Both the position numbers and the translations under genes were made by a program. Shown piece by piece: positions 1-8,316 of a DNA stretch of 43,493 bases; the first letter of the stretch is position 1, and each line of letters starts with the position of its first letter. The stretch covers positions 1 through 43,493 of the forward strand of contig JAPLNQ010000261.1 in NCBI GenBank assembly GCA_026401075.1, written 5' to 3'. This DNA comes from Planctomycetia bacterium (GTDB lineage Bacteria > Planctomycetota > Planctomycetia > Pirellulales > UBA1268). Under the pieces are notes generated by a model that did no database searches, was not told the origin of the DNA, and saw nothing but the letters and a program-made list of their open reading frames with translations.

Positions 1-1098
1 GCCGCGGCGGTGCTCTCCGGCAACCGCAATTTCGAGGGCCCCGTCCATCCGCTCGTGAAGGCCAACTGGCTGGCCAGCCCGCCGCTGGTCGTCGCCTACG
101 CGTTGGCCGGCACCACCGACATCGACATGGACCACGAGCCGATCGGCACCGGTCGGGACGGCCAGCCTGTGTTTCTCCGCGACATCTGGCCAACGGCCGA
201 CGAGGTGCGGAAGACCGTCGAGGCGAGCGTGTTGCCCGCGCAGTTTCAGACCCGCTACGGCAACGTCTGGAACTCGAACGAGCGGTGGAATGCAGTGCCG
301 ACATCGAAGGGCGAACTCTACGATTGGCAGCCGGCGAGCACCTACATTCAAGAGCCGCCGTTTCTGACCGACATCACTCGCGAGGCCCAGGCTCCGCAGA
401 GCGTCCGCGGGGCCCGCGTGCTGCTGGCCTTGGGCGATAGCGTGACCACCGACCACATCTCGCCCGCCGGCAGCATCGCCAAGGCGAGCCCGGCCGGGCA
501 CTATCTGATCGAGCATGGCGTCGAGCCGGTCGAGTTCAACAGCTACGGGGCCCGCCGCGGCAACGACCGTGTGATGACGCGAGGCACGTTTGCCAACATC
601 CGCATCCGCAATTTGCTCGTGCCGGGCACGGAGGGTGGCGTCACGCGTCTCCTGCCGGGAGCGGACGTGATGCCGGTCTACGACGCAGCGGTGAAGTACA
701 AGACAGCGGGCACGCCGCTGGTGGTGCTGGCCGGCGCGGAATACGGCACCGGCAGCTCCCGCGACTGGGCGGCCAAGGGAACGATGCTGCTGGGCGTGCG
801 GGCCGTGCTCGCCACGAGCTTCGAGCGGATTCACCGCTCCAATCTCGTGGGTATGGGCGTGCTGCCGCTCGTGCTGCCGGAACCGTGGCAGCAGCTGGGG
901 CTGACGGGCGAGGAAACCTTCGACATTCCGTTCGAGAACCTCGTGCCGCGGACGACCGTGATCGTGAAGGCCACGCGGCCGGATGGCACCGTCAAGGACA
1001 TCCCCTGCATGGTGCGGATCGACACGCCAGTCGAGCTCGATCAGTTCCGTTCCGGTGGCATCCTGCCGTTCGTGCTGCGGAAGCTGCTGGCGGTCTGA
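1..1098 (+). CDS. acnA: Aconitate hydratase, C-terminal part (5' end outside window)
   Basis: This gene is open at the left edge and in frame from base 1, so the window holds only the C-terminal part (about 365 residues). Aconitase isomerises citrate and isocitrate in the TCA cycle through a 4Fe-4S cluster. The visible part starts in the conserved stretch before the linker (SGNRNFEGPVHPLVKANWLA) and includes the swivel-domain segments DSVTTDHISPAGSI and GAEYGTGSSRDWAAKG, with the SSRDW loop that binds substrate carboxylates. The Fe-S cysteines lie mostly upstream and cannot be checked. The length and order of motifs match the monomeric AcnA/IRP1-like family rather than AcnB. A hairpin terminator follows about 40 bases after the stop, so it ends its transcription unit here. 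Confidence 0.95.
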   Translation, partial: AAAVLSGNRNFEGPVHPLVKANWLASPPLVVAYALAGTTDIDMDHEPIGTGRDGQPVFLRDIWPTADEVRKTVEASVLPAQFQTRYGNVWNSNERWNAVPTSKGELYDWQPASTYIQEPPFLTDITREAQAPQSVRGARVLLALGDSVTTDHISPAGSIAKASPAGHYLIEHGVEPVEFNSYGARRGNDRVMTRGTFANIRIRNLLVPGTEGGVTRLLPGADVMPVYDAAVKYKTAGTPLVVLAGAEYGTGSSRDWAAKGTMLLGVRAVLATSFERIHRSNLVGMGVLPLVLPEPWQQLGLTGEETFDIPFENLVPRTTVIVKATRPDGTVKDIPCMVRIDTPVELDQFRSGGILPFVLRKLLAV

Positions 1099-1134
1099 CC
1101 GCGGCCCCTGCGGTGACGTTTACGAGCTGGAAAT

Positions 1135-1165
1135 CTCTGCGCAGGCCGCAGAGTCTCGTTTTTTT
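1135..1165 (+). terminator. Rho-independent terminator after aconitase
   Basis: A perfect 7-bp stem, CTCTGCG with CGCAGAG, encloses a 5-base loop and is followed by TCTCG and a run of seven T. It lies 37 bases after the aconitase stop and before the promoter of the next gene. Confidence 0.75.
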
Positions 1166-1192
1166 CGCAAAAACGCCCCGGGATCGTATACT
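1164..1192 (+). promoter_or_regulatory. Putative sigma-70 promoter for the ACP-like/oxoamine synthase gene
   Basis: The candidate -10 is TATACT at 1187-1192. The candidate -35, TTCGCA at 1164-1169, matches TTGACA at four of six bases, with a 17-base spacer. It would give a 5' leader of about 100 bases before the ATG at 1298. The -35 overlaps the T-run of the upstream terminator. Confidence 0.4.
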
Positions 1193-1297
1193 TTGACTGT
1201 CGCCGCATGATCGCGGTGTTGATCCGTGGATCGTGCAGCCGGGACTCGCTGCACGCTTCGTCGCTCTCGTGTTGACTCGCACGGAGGAGAGCGTTCG

Positions 1298-2947
1298 ATG
1301 GGAGTAGGCAGCATGGGCACGATGGTTGGCGTTGGTGGTGAATACGGCGAGGCGCTCGTCGCCGATCGGGTCCAGCCGCGGTCGCACGCGCGGGAGTCGA
1401 TCGAGCGGGTCGTCTTCGAGGAAGTCGCTCGGGTCAGTCCGACCGCCACGCTCCGCACGCTCGTGCCGGAGTCGTCGCTCGTGGGATGCGGCATCGACAC
1501 CGCCCGCTTTTTTGATGTTATCACGCGCATCGAGGGCCGCTATCAGATGCGGTTTCGCGACGAGTGGCTCCACGGCATCAGCACCTGCGCGGATCTTGTC
1601 GACTGTATCGCCAGCCGCATGTTCGACGAGGCGGATCGTGCGGTGGAAAGTGGCGAACGTCCGAGCCGCACGGTAGCCCTGCAGTCAGGCCCCCAGAGTC
1701 ATCCACGGCGGGCCACGCCTGTCGCGGCCACCCGCGTGTCACCGCCAGCCGACGACTTTGCGTTTCCCGAGTGCGTGGCGCTCGAGGAGCGGCTCGCCGG
1801 CCTCGAGGCGGCGGGGCTTGAAAATCCCTTCCTGCGGGCCAACGAGGAGGTCCACGGCCGCACGGCCCGCGTCGGCGGCCGCGACGTCGTCAGCTTCACG
1901 AGCTTCGACTACCTCGGTCTCGCCGGCCATCCCGATGTGACGCGGGCCGCCAAAGACGCGATCGATCGCTTCGGCTGCAGCGCCTCGGCTAGCCGCATGG
2001 TTGGTGGCAACAACACGATCCTCGACGAACTCGCCGCCGAACTGGCGAGGTTTCTCGGCACGGAGCGGGCTGTGGTGTTTCCCTGTGGCTACGGCACCAA
2101 CGCCTCGGTGTTCAACCACCTCTTTGGCGCCGGCGACCTGATCCTCTACGACGAACTGGCCCACAACAGCATTATGCAGGGGGCCGGCGCCTCGAAGGCC
2201 GGCAAGCGTTCGTTCCGTCACAACGACCACGAGCAACTCGACGGTCTGCTCCGCGACCTGCGGTCGCAATACAAGCGGGTGGTGGTGGCGATCGAGGGCG
2301 TCTACAGCATGGACGGCGACTATCCCGACCTGCCGAAGTTCATCGAGGTAAAGAAGCGTCACAACGCGTTGCTCTATGTGGACGAGGCGCATTCGCTCGG
2401 CACGATGGGCCCCGAAGGCCGTGGCATCTGCGACTTCTTCGGCTGCGATCCTGCCGATGGCGACCTCTGGATGGGCACGATCAGCAAGGCACTCGGGGCC
2501 GGCGGTGGCTACTTGGCCGGCGGTGAGCGGCTGATCCGCTATCTCGGCTACACAACGCCAGCCTTTGTGTTTTCGACAGCCTGCTCGCCGCCTAATGCCG
2601 CGGCGGCGCTCGAGGGTCTACGGGTGATCCAGCGGGAGCCGTGGCGGGTGACCCGGCTGCGTGAACGCTCGGAGCTGTTTCTGAAGCTCGCCGCCGACTG
2701 CGATCTCGACACCGGCGAGAGTTGCGACACCCCCGTGATTCCGATCATCGTGGGCAGTTCGTCGCGGGCGATCCTCGTCTCGCAGATGCTTCTGGAGCGG
2801 GGCATCAACGCCCGGCCGATTCTCTATCCGGCTGTTCGCGAGACGGCCGCCCGCGTGCGTTTCTTCATCACGAGCGAGCACAGCGAAGAGCAGATCGCGC
2901 AGGCGGTCGAAGCTGTCGCCGAAGTGATGGCCGCGACGCAGGGCTAG
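1298..2947 (+). CDS. Alpha-oxoamine synthase family PLP enzyme with N-terminal ACP-like domain
   Basis: A 549-residue protein. The ATG at 1298 is chosen because GGAGGA lies nine bases upstream; an in-frame ATG at 1226 lacks such a site. Residues about 33-100 look like an acyl-carrier-protein domain, then comes a Ser/Pro/Arg-rich linker to about 150, then a fold-type-I PLP enzyme of the AONS/KBL/serine palmitoyltransferase family. Family motifs are VDEAHSLG (Asp362, His365) and GTISKALGAGGGY, with Lys397 as the predicted Schiff-base lysine. Such enzymes condense an amino acid with an acyl thioester and release CO2. The ACP-like part reads CGIDT where ACPs have DSL, so the phosphopantetheine serine seems to be absent (Gly65 by eye alignment). 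The product (sphingoid base, aminoketone or other) cannot be told from sequence alone. Confidence 0.88.
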   Translation: MGVGSMGTMVGVGGEYGEALVADRVQPRSHARESIERVVFEEVARVSPTATLRTLVPESSLVGCGIDTARFFDVITRIEGRYQMRFRDEWLHGISTCADLVDCIASRMFDEADRAVESGERPSRTVALQSGPQSHPRRATPVAATRVSPPADDFAFPECVALEERLAGLEAAGLENPFLRANEEVHGRTARVGGRDVVSFTSFDYLGLAGHPDVTRAAKDAIDRFGCSASASRMVGGNNTILDELAAELARFLGTERAVVFPCGYGTNASVFNHLFGAGDLILYDELAHNSIMQGAGASKAGKRSFRHNDHEQLDGLLRDLRSQYKRVVVAIEGVYSMDGDYPDLPKFIEVKKRHNALLYVDEAHSLGTMGPEGRGICDFFGCDPADGDLWMGTISKALGAGGGYLAGGERLIRYLGYTTPAFVFSTACSPPNAAAALEGLRVIQREPWRVTRLRERSELFLKLAADCDLDTGESCDTPVIPIIVGSSSRAILVSQMLLERGINARPILYPAVRETAARVRFFITSEHSEEQIAQAVEAVAEVMAATQG

Positions 2948-2989
2948 CGCGGCACGCTGCGTGGTAACACGATCGCATCTCCCTCGTGC

Positions 2990-3080
2990 GGACAAGATTT
3001 CTTGTGGAGACAAGATTTCATCTTCCTATGTGGGGACAAGATTTCATCTTGTCCATGGCAAGTTGAAAACTTGCCGCCAC
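2990..3080. repeat. BIME-like intergenic palindromic repeat, copy A
   Basis: The complete unit spans 3030-3080. It starts with GTGG, carries the palindrome GACAAGATTTCATCTTGTC, then a second palindrome GCAAGTTGAAAACTTGC, and ends with CCAC. Partial copies of the first palindrome precede it at 2990-3029, two of them, each truncated after the left arm. It sits between the convergent oxoamine-synthase and RND exporter genes, so it may also act as a two-way terminator. Related copies lie at 7207, 34815, 40320 and 42994. Confidence 0.8.
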
Positions 3081-3100
3081 GGGAGAGGCGTTCGCGAGAC

Positions 3101-5524
3101 CTAGGTCGGACGCGGGCTGGCCGGCCACTGCAGCGGCTCGCTGCCGAAGATGCCGTCGCGCCGTGTCGCCGACCGCCGCCGCACGAAGGCGTCGGTCACG
3201 ACCAATAGCGCCGGCAGGAACACAAGCTCCGCGACCGTGGCCGCGGCCACCGCTGCGCAGGCGAGCATCCCAAATCCCGCCAGTGCCGGCACGGAGCTCA
3301 CCGTGACCGCCGCAAACCCGATCGCCAGCACGATCCCGCCCAGCACGACCGCATTGCCCGTCTCGGCGACGGCGCGGCGAACGGCGCTGGCGATCGACAG
3401 CCCCTCCCGACGCTGGCGCTGGAGCGCCGACAGCACGTGCACCGTGTCGTCGACCGCGAGCCCGAGGCAGACGTTGAACACGATCACGGTGGCCGGGTCG
3501 AGCGACTTGCCGAGTGCCACGAGCAGCGCCCCGATCACCGCGAGCGGAAAGACGTTTGGAATCAGGCTCACGATGCCCGCCAGCGGCGAGCGGAAGGCAA
3601 TCGCGAGAATGCCACCGATGACGGCCACCTCCAACAGAAGACTGGAGCCGAGGTCGCGGACCAGTTGACGGATGTTGCGGGCCGATACGACCGACATGCC
3701 GGCCAGTTCGAACTTCCAGCCGGGGCGATCGGCGGCGATCGTGGCGAGCCCTGTGTCGATGCGGTCGTAGACGCCCTCCAGCGTCCGCGAGCCCAGGTCA
3801 CTCACGCGGGCCCGCACGATTGCCATGCGGTTTTCCTCGTCGACGAGATCGCGAAACTCAGAGGCATCGAGCCGCTGCCTGGCCCGCTCTGGAAGCGTGC
3901 CGGCCACCGTCGCGAGCGACATCGCCCGCGTGACTCCGCCCGACTGTGCGAGCACGTCATGCACCTGCCCGAGCGCCTCGACCACCGGGGCATCGAGCCA
4001 GCCGAATCCCTCCGGCCAACGGACCACCACATCGACCCCCATCACGCCGCCAAAATCCTTGTCGACGCTGGCCAGCGTCCGAGATGCAGAAGCCCCCCGC
4101 GGCAGGCTGTCGGTCACGCGATTGTCAGCGTCGAGCCCAGCGGCCACGAGCCCGAGCAGGAGCGTGGCGGCACAGCCCACCGCGGCGATCGGCCGGGCAT
4201 GCCGCACGGAGAATGCCGTGAGGCCGTTCGCCAGACGGCCGGCATGCCGGGAGGATCTGCCCAGCCGCATGCCGCTGAAGACCGGTGAGGAGGCGAGCAG
4301 GGGGGTGAGCAGCGTGACCGCCAGAAAACTCGCCACGGCGCCGGCCGCCGCCGCCAGGCCAAAGTTTCGCACCGCATCGATGCGTGCTGCGGCGAGCGAG
4401 GCGAACCCGATCGCCGTCACCAGGCTCGTCAGGCCGCAGGCCACGCCCACCCGCCGGATGGCCCCGCTCGACGCCGCCGCGCCAGCCACACCCCGTCGCG
4501 CACTCCGCCGCATGTCCTCGATGAAGTGGATCGAATCGCAGGTGCCCACCACGAGGGCCAGCGACGGCACCACGCTGGTGAGCAGGTTCACCGGCACGCC
4601 CCAGAGGCCGAGGATGCCCATCGCCCACACCGCCCCCACGAATGGCGGCACGCAGGCGACCACCGTCGATCGCACACTCCTTGCCACGACCGCCGACAGC
4701 ACGACGGCCAGGCCGAATCCGAGTGAGTTGAAGAACAGCATGTCATGGCGGAGCGCCTGCGCCGCCTGCTCACGGAGTGCCGGCAGGCCGGTGAGGGCAA
4801 GCCTCAGCACGCCGTTGCCAAGGTCTGCATTGTGGTCGGCAAGAAGTTTCTCGATGCTGGCCACGACCTCGCCCTGCCGGGGCGGCCTGTCGGCGGCTGC
4901 CGAAAGTCGGGCGATGAGCAGGCTGGAGGTGGCGTCGACGGAGAGCAGGTGGCCTGCAATCAGCGGATGACCGGCGGCGCGGGCCTTGGCGGCTTCGCCA
5001 TCCGCCGCGGTAAGCTGCCCCTCGACATGCGGGATCACCGGCAGCACGGCACCAGCCGCGCCCTGCCGGCGGATATCGAACATCGACCGTACCTGCTCCA
5101 CGCCGTCGATCGTGGCCAGGCTGTCAGCGAGCGAACGGAGCGCGGCGAGCGAGGGGCCGTCGAACAGGTCGCCGGAGCGGGCGGTGGCCCGGATGATGCA
5201 ATCACGGTCCGAGGCCCCGAAGCGGGCCGCGACCTCGTCGACCAGCCGAAAGTCGGCGTCGGCGTCTCGCAGCAGCGACCGCAGGTCGTCGTCGATCTTC
5301 AGTCGCGACAGCCCGAATGCGGCCAGCAGTGTCAGAAGGCCGACGGCGACGGCGGCGAAGAATCGCCAGCGGGGTGGGGCAGAAGGTGCAGTTCCTCCGG
5401 ATCGACGATCCAGCCCCGGCAGTCCGCTACCCCACAGCGGCACGGGATCGCCGCGTCGGCCGGCCAGCAATAGTCGATCAGCAGTTCGTCGCCCGCGTTG
5501 ATCGGACGGATCGTTTGCAGCCAC
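3101..5524 (-). CDS. RND superfamily (MMPL-type) exporter
   Basis: Up to 807 residues. It is a predicted inner-membrane exporter of the RND/MMPL group, driven by the proton gradient; the substrate is unknown. The fold has the usual two-half design: a first membrane helix near residues 54-75, a large periplasmic loop, a bundle of helices with GTCDSIHFIED, then a second helix and loop, and a second bundle with LGLAVDDTVHVLSALQ. Asp residues in these two stretches fit the proton-relay positions. The start is uncertain. The ATG at 5524 gives an overlap of 193 bases with the SET gene; GTG at 5443 gives 112. No ATG, GTG or TTG exists between 5443 and the first membrane helix, so a long overlap is unavoidable if that helix is translated. 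Confidence 0.85.
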   Translation of the reverse strand: MAANDPSDQRGRRTADRLLLAGRRGDPVPLWGSGLPGLDRRSGGTAPSAPPRWRFFAAVAVGLLTLLAAFGLSRLKIDDDLRSLLRDADADFRLVDEVAARFGASDRDCIIRATARSGDLFDGPSLAALRSLADSLATIDGVEQVRSMFDIRRQGAAGAVLPVIPHVEGQLTAADGEAAKARAAGHPLIAGHLLSVDATSSLLIARLSAAADRPPRQGEVVASIEKLLADHNADLGNGVLRLALTGLPALREQAAQALRHDMLFFNSLGFGLAVVLSAVVARSVRSTVVACVPPFVGAVWAMGILGLWGVPVNLLTSVVPSLALVVGTCDSIHFIEDMRRSARRGVAGAAASSGAIRRVGVACGLTSLVTAIGFASLAAARIDAVRNFGLAAAAGAVASFLAVTLLTPLLASSPVFSGMRLGRSSRHAGRLANGLTAFSVRHARPIAAVGCAATLLLGLVAAGLDADNRVTDSLPRGASASRTLASVDKDFGGVMGVDVVVRWPEGFGWLDAPVVEALGQVHDVLAQSGGVTRAMSLATVAGTLPERARQRLDASEFRDLVDEENRMAIVRARVSDLGSRTLEGVYDRIDTGLATIAADRPGWKFELAGMSVVSARNIRQLVRDLGSSLLLEVAVIGGILAIAFRSPLAGIVSLIPNVFPLAVIGALLVALGKSLDPATVIVFNVCLGLAVDDTVHVLSALQRQRREGLSIASAVRRAVAETGNAVVLGGIVLAIGFAAVTVSSVPALAGFGMLACAAVAAATVAELVFLPALLVVTDAFVRRRSATRRDGIFGSEPLQWPASPRPT

Positions 5525-5889
5525 AGCCGGTCTTCCTGAAGGCTCCCATCCTCTTCGTCAAACCAATAGAAGAGCTCGCAGTTCGGATCGCAACTGTGGT
5601 TCAGAAATCGTAGCGGCGCGGCCGGTTCCAGCACCCTGCCGCTGGGCAATTCCATGCAATAGCTCGGATCCTCGGGCTCCACCGGGAAAATCTCGCCCTG
5701 AATCTCCCCCAGCACCATCCCGGCCTTGAGCTTCCGCCGGGCAAACACGCCCCGGCCAACGTGCGTCTCGTTGACCTCCACGAGCTGGCTGAGCTTGTCA
5801 CTTGCCGCCGCACGGGTGGTTTTCGATCGAAGGGTCTGCGGTGCCCCAGGCGGGGCAGCCAGAAGATGTGTATCCTGTGGAAGTGTCAT
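5332..5889 (-). CDS. SET-domain protein with post-SET cysteines
   Basis: A 185-residue protein from the ATG at 5889; the open frame runs further upstream but into the divergent gene region. It is a predicted SET-family lysine methyltransferase using S-adenosylmethionine. Motifs are GRGVFA (residues 45-50), the catalytic RFLNHSCDPNC (94-104), and GDELLIDY (133-140) with the active-site Tyr. The C-terminal cluster PCRCGVADCRG (Cys150, 152, 157) together with the NHSC Cys can form the zinc site of a post-SET motif. This arrangement is known from eukaryotic-type SET proteins and also occurs in bacteria. The bacterial target is unknown. The gene overlaps the start of the downstream exporter by 112-193 bases on the same strand. 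Confidence 0.88.
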   Translation of the reverse strand: MTLPQDTHLLAAPPGAPQTLRSKTTRAAASDKLSQLVEVNETHVGRGVFARRKLKAGMVLGEIQGEIFPVEPEDPSYCMELPSGRVLEPAAPLRFLNHSCDPNCELFYWFDEEDGSLQEDRLWLQTIRPINAGDELLIDYCWPADAAIPCRCGVADCRGWIVDPEELHLLPHPAGDSSPPSPSAF

Positions 5890-5948
5890 GGACGTGATGG
5901 CGTATCTGGTTGCAGTGCGACGATTCGAACCCCAAAACTTTAGCGGCG

Positions 5949-7178
5949 ATGAACAGCGTTCGTCAACGGTCGATGCATATCGAGGCTCTGCCGTTGGCGA
6001 CGGCGCAATCGGCGTCCGCAACCCGCCTGCGGCTGCTCCTGCTCCGCCTGCTCCTCCTCCCGTTCGTGGTGTCGCTGATGATGCCGTGGGGAGTGTTGGC
6101 ACTGGGCGACGAGGTGAAGCCGTCGCGACCGGCGTGCCCTCTGCGAGTGGCCTGTTTCAATGTCGAGAACCTCGCCGCCCCCGGCGAGCGGACCACGCTC
6201 ACCCGCTTCCGGTTCGAGCCGGCCCGCCGCCGCCACCTGGAGCACGTCGCCGCCGTCATCGAGACCCTCGCACCCGATATCGTGGTGATGCCGGAGGTGG
6301 TGTCGCGCGAGGGCGTTGATGCGGTCGTGAACCTGCTCCACGCCAAGGGGCTCAAGGACTATCACGGCTATCACGTGGATGGACGCGACAAGTTCTCCGG
6401 ATTCGACGTGGCCATCCTCTCCCGGATCGTGCCCGACGAGGTGGATGGTCGCCAGATTCACATCTATGTGCCGTCTGGCAACAAGCGGTCGGCCAAGCGG
6501 CCCCGGGACGGCGATGTCGCCGCCGAGCTGCCGACAGCCGAGGCTCGCGATGCGACGAGCGAGGGCGGCGACGGATGGATGCGTCGCGGCTACAGCCATG
6601 TCGATAAAGGTGGCATCACTCAGAACGAACAGGCGGTGTTGCAGCGGCACGCAGCGGCCTTCTTCACGGTCTGCGGTCGGAAAATCGCCCTGCTGGGGCT
6701 GCATCTGAAGAGCAATCCCTCCGATGTCGGCAGCAACGCGCAGCGGATGGCCGAGACGGCGATCGCTCGTGAGGTCGTGCGGCGGGAGTTCGTCGCCCGC
6801 GGCTACACGCCGATCGTGCTTGGCGACATCAACGACTACGACCCCGACGTGCCAATGGCCGACTCCAATCGCCGCACGCGGACGACCGTGCTGCACGACC
6901 TCAAGGATTACGACGAGGCCTCGGGCGGCGATGAGCTCGTCAACGCGGCGCAGTTCATTCCCCGGGTGGCTGACCGCTACACCTCGCACTGGGATTTCAA
7001 CGAGAATGGCGCGGCCGACGCCGACGACGTGTTCACGATGATCGACCACGTGCTCGTGCACCGCGATCTTGTGCCGGCGATCACGCGGGCCCACATCTGC
7101 CACGCGATCGATCTCGACATCTCGGATCATTTCCCGGTCGTCGTCGATTTCGACCTCGCGAAGCTGCCGGCCGAGTAA
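5949..7178 (+). CDS. Secreted endonuclease/exonuclease/phosphatase family protein
   Basis: A 409-residue protein from ATG 5949 (an in-frame ATG at 5910 gives 13 more residues; one at 5973 is also possible). A long Leu-rich signal segment ends near LALGDEV, so it is probably exported. The rest is an EEP-fold metal-dependent phosphoesterase. Signature segments are ACFNVENL, the catalytic Glu in VVMPEVV, LGDINDYDPD, IDHVLV, and the terminal ISDHFPVVVDF with the catalytic Asp-His. Substrates of the family include nucleic acids, nucleotides and phospholipids, and nothing here picks one. Just before IDHVLV there is an acidic loop DFNENGAADADD (residues 349-360) that fits the calcium-binding EF-hand/dockerin spacing. 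It diverges from the SET gene with 59 bases between starts. Confidence 0.88.
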   Translation: MNSVRQRSMHIEALPLATAQSASATRLRLLLLRLLLLPFVVSLMMPWGVLALGDEVKPSRPACPLRVACFNVENLAAPGERTTLTRFRFEPARRRHLEHVAAVIETLAPDIVVMPEVVSREGVDAVVNLLHAKGLKDYHGYHVDGRDKFSGFDVAILSRIVPDEVDGRQIHIYVPSGNKRSAKRPRDGDVAAELPTAEARDATSEGGDGWMRRGYSHVDKGGITQNEQAVLQRHAAAFFTVCGRKIALLGLHLKSNPSDVGSNAQRMAETAIAREVVRREFVARGYTPIVLGDINDYDPDVPMADSNRRTRTTVLHDLKDYDEASGGDELVNAAQFIPRVADRYTSHWDFNENGAADADDVFTMIDHVLVHRDLVPAITRAHICHAIDLDISDHFPVVVDFDLAKLPAE

Positions 7179-7206
7179 GTCGGGCACGGTGGGCAGGGGG
7201 GCCTTC

Positions 7207-7314
7207 GTGGCAGCAAGTTTTCAACTTGCTGAATCCGGGGCCGGGCATGGACAAGATGCAATCTTGTCCCCACGGGAGCAGCCGGGCATGGACAAGATGC
7301 AATCTTGTCCCCAC
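7207..7314. repeat. BIME-like intergenic palindromic repeat, copy B, with internal 41-bp tandem duplication
   Basis: It begins GTGGCAGCAAGTTTTCAACT and ends GTCCCCAC. The left palindrome is of the CAAGTT/AACTTG type, the right of the AAGAT/ATCTT type (GGACAAGATGCAATCTTGTC). The right half, from GCCGGGCATGG, is repeated at a 41-base period starting at 7240 and 7281. It lies between the convergent EEP-family and TIM-barrel genes. Confidence 0.8.
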
Positions 7315-7334
7315 GGGCTGAGCCCCGCCAAACT

Positions 7335-8237
7335 CTACGCCTGCAGCTCCGACCGCACCTTCTCGAGCAGCTTCTTGGTGGCCAGGATCCCCTCCGCCTC
7401 CGGCAGCGCGTTTCCTTCGTATTCGATGCCCACCCAGCCGCGGTAGCCGGCGGCGACGACCATTCGCAGCATCCGGCGGTAGTCGGTCCGCACCTCGTTG
7501 CCATCGGCGTCGAACTCGTGGCTCTTGGCGCTGACGCCCTTCGCGAACGGAAGCAGTTCCTCCACGCCCAGGTAGCGATCGTAGTCGTGGAAGTTGCCGA
7601 AGTCGGGCAGTGTGCCGCAGTTCGGCTTGTTCACGAGCTTCATCACCCCCGACAGCCACTCCCCATTGCTGGAGAGCCCGCCGTGGTTTTCCACGATGAC
7701 AGCCATGTCCATCTGGACGGCATAGTCGGACAGTCGCGACAGCCCATCGGCCACAAGCTTCTGCTGCTCCTCCGGCGAGCCCTTGCTCCCCGCACTCACC
7801 CGGATCGAGTGACAGCCGAGCCGCTTCGCCGCCTCGACCCACGGAAAGTGGTTTTCGATCACCTTGGTGCGGGCCGCAGCATCGGGATCGCCCAGATTGC
7901 CGAGGCCATCACACATGATCAGGACGTTCGTCACGCCCTCGTCCTTCGCCCGCTTGGCGAGGTCGGCCAGGTAGGCCGCGTCCTTTGCCTTGTCCTTGAA
8001 GAACTGGTTGACGTACTCGACCGCGTCGATGCCAAATTGCTGCTTGGCGGCGCGGGGGAAATCGAGGTTATCAAGTTTACTGGCGAAGATGGTGCGGTGC
8101 AGCGACCATTCCGCCAGCGAGATGCGGAAGAGAGGCGCCGCAACCGGGGGCTCCGCGGCCCAGGCCTGTGACGCAGCGATCGCTGCTGCCGCGGCAGCCA
8201 GGAAATCCCGGCGGACAATGGGTGTGGAAAGCACCAT
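7335..8237 (-). CDS. TAT-exported sugar phosphate isomerase/epimerase-like TIM-barrel protein
   Basis: A 300-residue protein from ATG 8237, chosen because it puts a twin-arginine signal at the N-terminus: RRDFL at residues 9-13, an Ala-rich hydrophobic stretch, then [10 protein letters not shown]. Residues from about 38 form an AP-endonuclease-2-type TIM barrel as in xylose-isomerase-like and hydroxypyruvate-isomerase-like proteins. Visible metal-ligand type segments are [16 protein letters not shown] and [10 protein letters not shown], and a late WVGIEYEG with Glu. The family isomerises or epimerises small sugars; the substrate is not predictable. Export of a folded, metal-loaded protein by TAT fits the family in planctomycetes. 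The POT transporter gene ends about 80 bases upstream on the same strand, so the two may share a transcript. Confidence 0.87.
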   Translation of the reverse strand: MVLSTPIVRRDFLAAAAAAIAASQAWAAEPPVAAPLFRISLAEWSLHRTIFASKLDNLDFPRAAKQQFGIDAVEYVNQFFKDKAKDAAYLADLAKRAKDEGVTNVLIMCDGLGNLGDPDAAARTKVIENHFPWVEAAKRLGCHSIRVSAGSKGSPEEQQKLVADGLSRLSDYAVQMDMAVIVENHGGLSSNGEWLSGVMKLVNKPNCGTLPDFGNFHDYDRYLGVEELLPFAKGVSAKSHEFDADGNEVRTDYRRMLRMVVAAGYRGWVGIEYEGNALPEAEGILATKKLLEKVRSELQA

Positions 8238-8316
8238 GAAAAAACCCTCTTCGGAAGCGTACCAGACGCCGCCACCCCCCGCACCATGCCGTGGTGCGAC
8301 CGATTGCATGCGGGGG

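Noticed and set aside
5918-5940. GATTCGAACCCC, resembling the T-loop of a tRNA on the minus strand
   Set aside because: No acceptor, D or anticodon arms fit around it.
2990-7317. Possible CRISPR array from the recurrent short repeats
   Set aside because: Repeats are palindromic pairs with irregular spacing, without unique spacers of constant length and without cas genes.
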